The translations under genes and the position numbers were made by a program. The notes beneath the pieces were generated by a model, which was not told the DNA's origin, did not search any database, and was given only the letters and a program-made list of their open reading frames with translations. Positions 58,955 through 64,000 of a stretch of 64,000 nt of DNA are shown here, in pieces (position 1 is the first letter of the stretch; every line of letters starts with the position of its first letter). The DNA is taken from NCBI RefSeq assembly GCF_004366595.1, contig NZ_SORE01000001.1:62001-126000 (forward strand). The letters run 5' to 3'. The DNA is from Paraburkholderia rhizosphaerae. GTDB taxonomy: Bacteria > Pseudomonadota > Gammaproteobacteria > Burkholderiales > Burkholderiaceae.

Positions 58955-59040
58955 GGTGGTGTTCCGTTTCCGTTAATCCATCGTTGATCAAAAGGGTTCA
59001 TTTCGTTATATACCGATCGCGCGCGGCCGTCCACGCGTGT

Positions 59041-61233
59041 TCAAGGATGCCACTGATACACGAGAATCTTTGCGCGCGCATCGTCTTCGACCAGCACGTC
59101 GTACTCGCCGTTCGAGCGCAGCGTCGCGCTGATACCCAGTTTGACGTCGACCTGCCCACTTGTCTTGCCGACCGTCGCGCCCGGCGTCATGAATCCGACT
59201 TCCTGTCCGGTGTTCGCGTCGTAGACGTGGATTTTCTGCGTATAGAGCTCCGCGACGAACACGTAGTTGCCCGCTGTCGCCACTGCGACTGTCGTAATCG
59301 GTGGATTGGACGCCGTGTTCCATGACAACGGTGTCACATATCGTGGCGCCGGATTGCCGGTGCTCCAGTTGTCATAGCGCGCCATGACCGGGCCCGCCTC
59401 TTTCCACAGCGACGAATTCCACGGAATGGCCGGCGTGAAGCCCGTTACGTACATCGTGTCGGTTTCAGGCACATACAGCGCGCGGCCGAGTCGATTGAAT
59501 CCGGCGGGCATCGGCCACGTTTTCGCAGCCGTGTACTGGTAGATCGGATTGCCAACCGTGTCGAAACCTTGCAGCGGCAGTTCGCGAATTCCGCTGACCG
59601 GCGTCGCGAACCACACGTTGCCCAGTGAATCGACCGACATAAAGCTGTTGCCGATCAGACTTCCCGTCGACGGATTGCCGGTGAACTCATTCGCATCGAC
59701 ACTGCCGTTGCCATTCGTGTCGCGCCACATCCATTCGCCGACAGCCGGCTGATTCGCCGGATAGCCGCCCGCGATCGGCAACTCCGCAAACATGCCCGAC
59801 GGAATCGCGACATTGCCGTGCGCAGAGTCGAACCGATAGATAAACAGCTGACTCGAATACGGATCGAGCGCAAACAGATACGGCTTACCTCCATTCAGCC
59901 GCCGCAGCATCGGTTCGCCACGCACGTCGCGACCGATATGCAACTCGGGATCGTCCGGGTACGTGAAACGGTCGACGGTGAACGCGGAATACGTCCACTG
60001 GTGCCCGGTCGGCTTGCTCCAGTCCATTGTGAAGATCTTCGAGCCGGTATAGATCGTGTTCTCGGATGCCGGATCGAAGGTTGCGCTATCAACGAACGTG
60101 AGCGCGTCGAGTTCCCACGCGAGTGAACGCGATACACCGATGAACGCTTGCAGCACCGCGCCTGAGCCGACCGATGCGGAGCCCAGCGAACGCGGTCCTT
60201 CGCTGTTCTGCCCGACATAGATATTCCCGGTCTGATCGAAGCCGATGCCGGTTATGCCGTTGAAGCTGCCGGCCTGCGTCGAGCCGCCGGTATGGAACAC
60301 CCCGCGTGACGTGCCGAGACCGTTTATCTGCTGGGTCTGTCCGCTCGCGGTCTTGTTGTAGATCAGGATGGTTTGATTCGGGCCATTGTCGGAGATAAAC
60401 AGCTGGCCGGATGGCGCGATCGCGACGTCGGTCGGGACCACGCCGGCGATCAGCACCGGTGCGCCGGCGATCGGCGCGCCGGTCGGCGAATAGTGTGCCA
60501 CCGCCGGATGGCCTGTCATCGCGCCGGTGATGATCCATAGCGTCGAATCCGTATCGATCGCAATGCGGCCCGGCGAAGCCACGTTAAACGAGCGCAGGCG
60601 CTGCATCGTGTTCGCGTCGTACACGATCACCTGGTCCGCGTACTGGTCGGATACGTAGAGTTCCTTGTCGGTGGCCGCGAGTCCGCGAATACCGGCATCG
60701 ACGCCGGTCGCCACGGTATCGACGGCGAGGAAGCTGTTCCTGGTCGCATTCGCGCTATTCGCGATGCCCCCAGCAAACGGCGCCCCCTGCGCAATATTGC
60801 TGACCAGACGGCGCGTGACGCCGTACCACTGCTGCCCCTTCGCCGGATAGTCGGCGCCGGCCAGCGAGTTGTTCTGGTTGCCGATCGTCATCGCCGCATA
60901 CAGGTACGTGTGATTCGATGTGATCGCTTCGCCGCCGCCGGCACCCCAGCCGTGTGTCGCACCGCCTACGGCAAGCTTGTCCCCATTTTTATAGGCGGCG
61001 ATTTCGCTGCCGCTTTCGTCCCAGCCGCAATTGACATAGACAGTGCCATCCGGCGACACATTAATGGCCTGAATGTCCTGCTGCATCCATTTACCGTCTC
61101 CAAATCCAAATGAATTACCAAGCCAGGAAGTCGTGTGATTCAATTGGGACTGCGCGCTACAGTTAATGGGGCCGAAGCTGCTTAATACCAGCAGCCCTGC
61201 GGCCACGCGAGAGAAAACTTTCACGGTCTGCAT
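59041..61233 (-). CDS. Secreted beta-propeller (NHL/SMP-30-like) protein with EF-hand-like loop
   Basis: A 730-residue exported protein. The signal peptide (VAAGLLVLSSFGPINCSAQ) is followed by repeated blades with patterns such as INVSPDGTVYVNCGW, IRGLAATDKELYVSDQYADQ, IGFDQTGNIYVGQNSEG and SVDSLGNVWFATPVSGIRE, typical of NHL or SMP-30 propellers. A calcium-loop motif DTNGNGSVDANEF lies near residue 500. It could be a lactonase, a binding protein or a cell-surface adhesive. It is monocistronic; a 284-bp A/T-rich region upstream is its probable promoter. The N-terminal Cys near the cleavage site could also allow lipidation, but no lipobox is clear. Confidence 0.82.
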   Translation of the reverse strand: MQTVKVFSRVAAGLLVLSSFGPINCSAQSQLNHTTSWLGNSFGFGDGKWMQQDIQAINVSPDGTVYVNCGWDESGSEIAAYKNGDKLAVGGATHGWGAGGGEAITSNHTYLYAAMTIGNQNNSLAGADYPAKGQQWYGVTRRLVSNIAQGAPFAGGIANSANATRNSFLAVDTVATGVDAGIRGLAATDKELYVSDQYADQVIVYDANTMQRLRSFNVASPGRIAIDTDSTLWIITGAMTGHPAVAHYSPTGAPIAGAPVLIAGVVPTDVAIAPSGQLFISDNGPNQTILIYNKTASGQTQQINGLGTSRGVFHTGGSTQAGSFNGITGIGFDQTGNIYVGQNSEGPRSLGSASVGSGAVLQAFIGVSRSLAWELDALTFVDSATFDPASENTIYTGSKIFTMDWSKPTGHQWTYSAFTVDRFTYPDDPELHIGRDVRGEPMLRRLNGGKPYLFALDPYSSQLFIYRFDSAHGNVAIPSGMFAELPIAGGYPANQPAVGEWMWRDTNGNGSVDANEFTGNPSTGSLIGNSFMSVDSLGNVWFATPVSGIRELPLQGFDTVGNPIYQYTAAKTWPMPAGFNRLGRALYVPETDTMYVTGFTPAIPWNSSLWKEAGPVMARYDNWSTGNPAPRYVTPLSWNTASNPPITTVAVATAGNYVFVAELYTQKIHVYDANTGQEVGFMTPGATVGKTSGQVDVKLGISATLRSNGEYDVLVEDDARAKILVYQWHP

Positions 61234-61517
61234 CCTTGCGGGGGTGATCGAACGAAATTCAGGTGAAAGCTTTTAAATCCATTGCGCATGACACTGGATT
61301 TCAGCAATACCCGAATTCGTCAGTAGAATAGCCGCAAGCGACGGACCACAAATCAATTCAAAATGACTGAAATACCGTTCTAATAGATGTTTTGCTTTTA
61401 CTTCTTCTGTATTAGCTTATGCCGTCGGAAAAGTTATTTGACCCTTTGATATGACATTTCGCTCGATTTTAATGCGGACCCGATTATATTCTGGCGAGTA
61501 ATTGCACCCATTTGGCA

Positions 61518-62417
61518 CTATAAGATTCCCCTGCGCCGGATCAGAAGACGCGGCACCGCGCCAAACGCAACCAGGTTGCCGAGCACCACCAGCGCGAGCC
61601 CGATCACCGCCAGCGGTGACCACCGGTAGCCTTCGAACACAGTCGATGCCGCCAGCGCAACGAACGGAAACAGCACCGTGCAATATGCGGCGCGCTCCGG
61701 ACCGATCCGGCCGACCAGCGTCAGATACGCAGTGAATCCGACTACCGACCCGAGCACCGCCAGATAAACGAGCGCGCCGACATATCGCGCATCGGTCTGC
61801 GGCACGAACGACAGGCCGGCGACCGCGCTGCCGACCGTCAGCACCGCCGCGCCGATCAACATCGCCCAGCTGTTGGTGACGAGTGGATGCAAGCCCATCG
61901 CCTGCATCCGGCTCGACAGAAGGTTACCGACCGAGAAGCACATCGTGCCCGCAAACGTGACTGCAAGGCCGATCCAGACTGCGTGATCGCCGAGATGCCC
62001 GGCGATTTCCGGCACCGACAGGCAGATGATGCCGAGGAAGCCGAACACCGCACCGGCGATCGCGGCGGGTTGCAGCGGCCGACCGAGAAAAATGCGGCTG
62101 TTAATGGAGTTCAACAACGGCGCGGTCGAAAACACCACAGCCACGAGGCCGCTCGGGACGGTGCGCTCCGCGTAGTAAAAGCACAGGAAATTCACGCAGA
62201 ACAGCGCGAGCCCCTGCGCGATCAGATACTTCCACGCCTCGCGCGGCGGGCGCAGCGGACGGCGCATCACCGCCAGCAGCACAAACAGCACGGCCGCGGC
62301 CAGCCAGAATCGGTAAGCAATCGACACCGGCGGCGGCACGTCGCCCAGTTGCCATTTGATCGCGATCCACGTGGTGCCCCAGATCACCACCGTGACCGCA
62401 TAGAGCAGAAGATTCAT
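61518..62417 (-). CDS. EamA/DMT-family transporter (RhaT-like exporter)
   Basis: A 299-residue inner-membrane protein with two EamA repeats of about five spans each. Motifs: VIWGTTWIAIKWQLGDVPPPVSIAYRFW read in segments at residues 10-37, and GGPER-like RIGPERAAYCTVLFPFVALAAS with GYRWSPLAVIGLALVVLGN in the second half. Such proteins export amino acids or other metabolites. It is divergent from an AraC regulator and aminotransferase gene, so it may export the amine or amino acid concerned. Confidence 0.9.
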   Translation of the reverse strand: MNLLLYAVTVVIWGTTWIAIKWQLGDVPPPVSIAYRFWLAAAVLFVLLAVMRRPLRPPREAWKYLIAQGLALFCVNFLCFYYAERTVPSGLVAVVFSTAPLLNSINSRIFLGRPLQPAAIAGAVFGFLGIICLSVPEIAGHLGDHAVWIGLAVTFAGTMCFSVGNLLSSRMQAMGLHPLVTNSWAMLIGAAVLTVGSAVAGLSFVPQTDARYVGALVYLAVLGSVVGFTAYLTLVGRIGPERAAYCTVLFPFVALAASTVFEGYRWSPLAVIGLALVVLGNLVAFGAVPRLLIRRRGIL

Positions 62418-62478
62418 CGAAACCGCCTACGTAAGAAAGTAACGGCCCCGACTATGCGACGGCGCTCGTCATGTCGCG

Positions 62479-62498
62479 TGTCCGAAATTGCGCACTTT
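62479..62498 (+). repeat. 20-bp direct repeat, copy 1 (candidate AraC operator)
   Basis: TGTCCGAAATTGCGCACTTT. It matches copy 2 at 19 of 20 positions in the same orientation and lies 61 bp before the EamA start (minus strand). Confidence 0.75.
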
Positions 62499-62596
62499 GG
62501 CATTTTCGACATCTCGCCCGACGTTGCGCGTTCCCCGTGCGTACCGGCAGCGAGCCGCTGCAAATTGCACGTTTTCGGGGCAAATCGGGCGCGACT

Positions 62597-62616
62597 TGTC
62601 CGGAATTGCGCACTTT
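62597..62616 (+). repeat. 20-bp direct repeat, copy 2 (candidate AraC operator)
   Basis: TGTCCGGAATTGCGCACTTT, 118 bp after copy 1. It lies 43 bp before the proposed start of the AraC gene. A partial third copy (AAATTGCACGTTTT) lies at about 62560-62575. Confidence 0.75.
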
Positions 62617-62659
62617 CACTGCCCTCCGCCATGCGAATCCGCCGCGCGTTTTATACTGA

Positions 62660-63634
62660 GTGCTGTTCACTCCTGTCGAAACCGCGTTTCGCTACCGTCT
62701 CGTGCCGTCATCCGCGAACTTCGTCTCGTTCCCTGTCGCCGCCGATCCACTTGATCCGCCGTTCGGCATCCAGTCGATCTGCAACACGCTGGCCACGTCC
62801 GACGCAACCCTCGACCGTTTCGCATGGCTCGGCGATCAGCTCGCCGTGGCGGAGTGGTCGCGCGAAACCGAAGTGGCGGAAACGGTCTATGAGAAGCCGG
62901 GCCATCACACGTTGTCGTGCTATCTTGACGGCGGCCATCGAACCGAGCGGCAACGGATGCCGGGGCGCTACGGCGCGCCCAGCCGTCTGTGCGCACTGCC
63001 CGGCGAACATGAGTCGCGCTGGTGGGTGCGCGGCCAGATGCATTTCGTGCATCTGTATTTCTTGCCCGAGCATTTCACGCAGCGCGCGATCCGCGAACTG
63101 GACCGCGAGCCGCGCGAGCTGACGCTCGCCGACCGTACGTACTTCGAAGATCCACGCATCGCGCGACTGTGCCAGTCGCTGCTGAACGGCCAGTGGGACG
63201 ACGCCGACGACCGGTTGCGTGCGAACGAAACCGCACACGAGGTGCTGTCGTTGCTGCTGCGCTCGCAGGGTGTGAGCCGCTCGGGCGCGGTGCTCAAAGG
63301 CGGCCTGGCGGTGGCGACGCGCCGGCGCTTGCGCGACTACATCGACACGCACCTCACGCAAGCGCTGACGCTCGGTGAACTCGCAGGTGTTGCGAATCTG
63401 TCCGAGTATCATCTTTCGCGGATGTTCAGAGTGTCGTTCGGACTACCCCCGCACGCGTGGATCGCGCAACAACGCATTGAACGCGCGCGTGGCTTGTTGC
63501 GCACCACCGCGCTGCCGCTTGCCGACGTCGCCGCGCAATGCGGGTACGCGAATGCGAGCCACTTCAGCCATCGCTTTCGCGAAGCGGTCGGCACGGCGCC
63601 GATCATCTATCGCGCGGTACTGGGCGCCGCCTAG
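62660..63634 (+). CDS. AraC-family transcriptional regulator
   Basis: A 324-residue regulator. The N-terminal half is a variable sensor. The C-terminal HTH domain (about 220-320) is clear: RLRDYIDTHLTQALTLGELAGVANLSEYHLSRMFRVSFGLPPHAWIAQQRIERA in residues 223-276, then LADVAAQCGYANASHFSHRFRE. The start is taken as the GTG at 62660; no ribosome site is evident and a GTG at 62702 is an alternative. It is divergent to the EamA exporter and followed by the aminotransferase. The two 20-bp direct repeats before it probably are its sites. Confidence 0.87.
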   Translation: MLFTPVETAFRYRLVPSSANFVSFPVAADPLDPPFGIQSICNTLATSDATLDRFAWLGDQLAVAEWSRETEVAETVYEKPGHHTLSCYLDGGHRTERQRMPGRYGAPSRLCALPGEHESRWWVRGQMHFVHLYFLPEHFTQRAIRELDREPRELTLADRTYFEDPRIARLCQSLLNGQWDDADDRLRANETAHEVLSLLLRSQGVSRSGAVLKGGLAVATRRRLRDYIDTHLTQALTLGELAGVANLSEYHLSRMFRVSFGLPPHAWIAQQRIERARGLLRTTALPLADVAAQCGYANASHFSHRFREAVGTAPIIYRAVLGAA

Positions 63635-63714
63635 TCCATCGCGCGGTGCAGCCGCGCAAACGTGCGCGCACACGGCCCGGCAGCGTTCGAGAACTTCAAC
63701 ACAGGGGACTGTCG

Positions 63715-64000
63715 ATGCAAATCCGTGAATTCGGTGTCGAACGCTGGATGGATCTGTATGAGCACCGCTGCGAGCTGAATCTCGCGGAAACCTGCGTCGA
63801 ATCGCTAACGGTCGGCGAATTGCTGCGCATCGCGGGCAAAGAAGACGCACTGCTCGCCGAAATCCTGCCGATGAAGCTGACCTACGGCGCGATCGACGGC
63901 ACCGAGCGGTTGCGCGCGAACATCGCATCGCTCTACGAACAGCAGAGCGTGCCAAACGTGCTGATCACGCACGGCGCAATCAGTGCGAATGCGCTGGTCT
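63715..64000 (+). CDS. PLP-dependent aminotransferase (class I/II), N-terminal part
   Basis: The first 95 residues are visible (MQIREFGVERWMDLYEHRCELNLAETCVESL in segments, KLTYGAIDGTERLRANIASLYEQQ, NVLITHGAISANALV). The motif YG-x-x-G-TERLR and the ITHGAISANAL segment fit class I/II fold-type I aminotransferases, with the beginning of the PLP-phosphate loop at the right edge. Remote likeness to the capreomycidine-synthase branch is possible. AGGGGA precedes the ATG by nine bases. It is next to the AraC gene and cut by the window end. Confidence 0.82.
   Translation, partial: MQIREFGVERWMDLYEHRCELNLAETCVESLTVGELLRIAGKEDALLAEILPMKLTYGAIDGTERLRANIASLYEQQSVPNVLITHGAISANALV

Overview
The window looks like chromosomal DNA of a Burkholderia/Paraburkholderia-type betaproteobacterium. 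Support for this: high G+C, many OmpC-like porins, DUF4148 and short H-NS proteins, a NrsF/ECF pair, AAHS and GntP carriers, and densely packed catabolic operons with LysR, IclR and AraC regulators. No rRNA, tRNA, CRISPR array, insertion sequence or phage gene was found.

Left end (1-7427): a sugar-acid operon on the minus strand runs periplasmic binding protein, ABC ATPase, permease, split UxaA-type dehydratase (SAF subunit and large subunit), aldo/keto reductase (cut by the window edge). An IclR regulator is divergent to it. The set fits oxidative use of a deoxy sugar such as L-fucose. Next (7540-11451) come small conserved proteins and two ECF sigma-factor units that face each other: DoxX plus ECF on the plus strand, and ECF plus NrsF-type anti-sigma on the minus strand. 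Both units carry the same GTAACC-N16-CGAA promoter, so they probably form one stress regulon. A Pat-like acetyltransferase with a shortened ATP-grasp region and prfC follow.

15862-21340: a chaperone-usher fimbrial cluster (pilin, chaperone, usher; no tip adhesin) with a shared palindromic element upstream of the pilin and of the usher, then a short H-NS protein. 21807-26016: small secreted proteins, a sigma-54 activator with an unusual GAHTGA loop, and a divergent GntP permease (probably 3-hydroxybutyrate type), with two matching palindromes between them. 26078-31421: a two-HKD phospholipase D-like protein, a bicupin, a BON protein and a chemotaxis receptor with a 9-bp tandem repeat near its start.

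31448-47018 is the most interesting part. An aromatic-acid MFS carrier and a porin diverge from a 12-gene plus-strand unit: UbiX, FAD monooxygenase, VOC-type dioxygenase, fumarylacetoacetase, alpha/beta hydrolase, a four-gene molybdenum hydroxylase set (FAD, CoxG-like, 2Fe-2S, Mo), crotonase, UbiD and a LysR regulator. There is no CoA ligase. I infer a pathway for an aromatic or N-heteroaromatic acid in which a molybdenum hydroxylase and a prenyl-FMN decarboxylase prepare the ring for flavin hydroxylation, oxygenolytic cleavage and fumarylacetoacetase-type hydrolysis. I do not recognise the complete combination as a described pathway. A 14-bp element is shared by the two leading intergenic regions.

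47064-64000: cytochrome b561 with a catalase-family peroxidase, a zeta-type GST, another porin, a BvgS-like hybrid kinase, an 800-bp intergenic region with an orphan intrinsic terminator (possible sRNA), a DedA-rhodanese fusion, a cNMP-sensor/thioredoxin-reductase-like fusion without the redox cysteines, a secreted beta-propeller protein, and an EamA exporter divergent from an AraC regulator and a PLP aminotransferase (cut by the right edge), with a 20-bp direct repeat in the divergent region.
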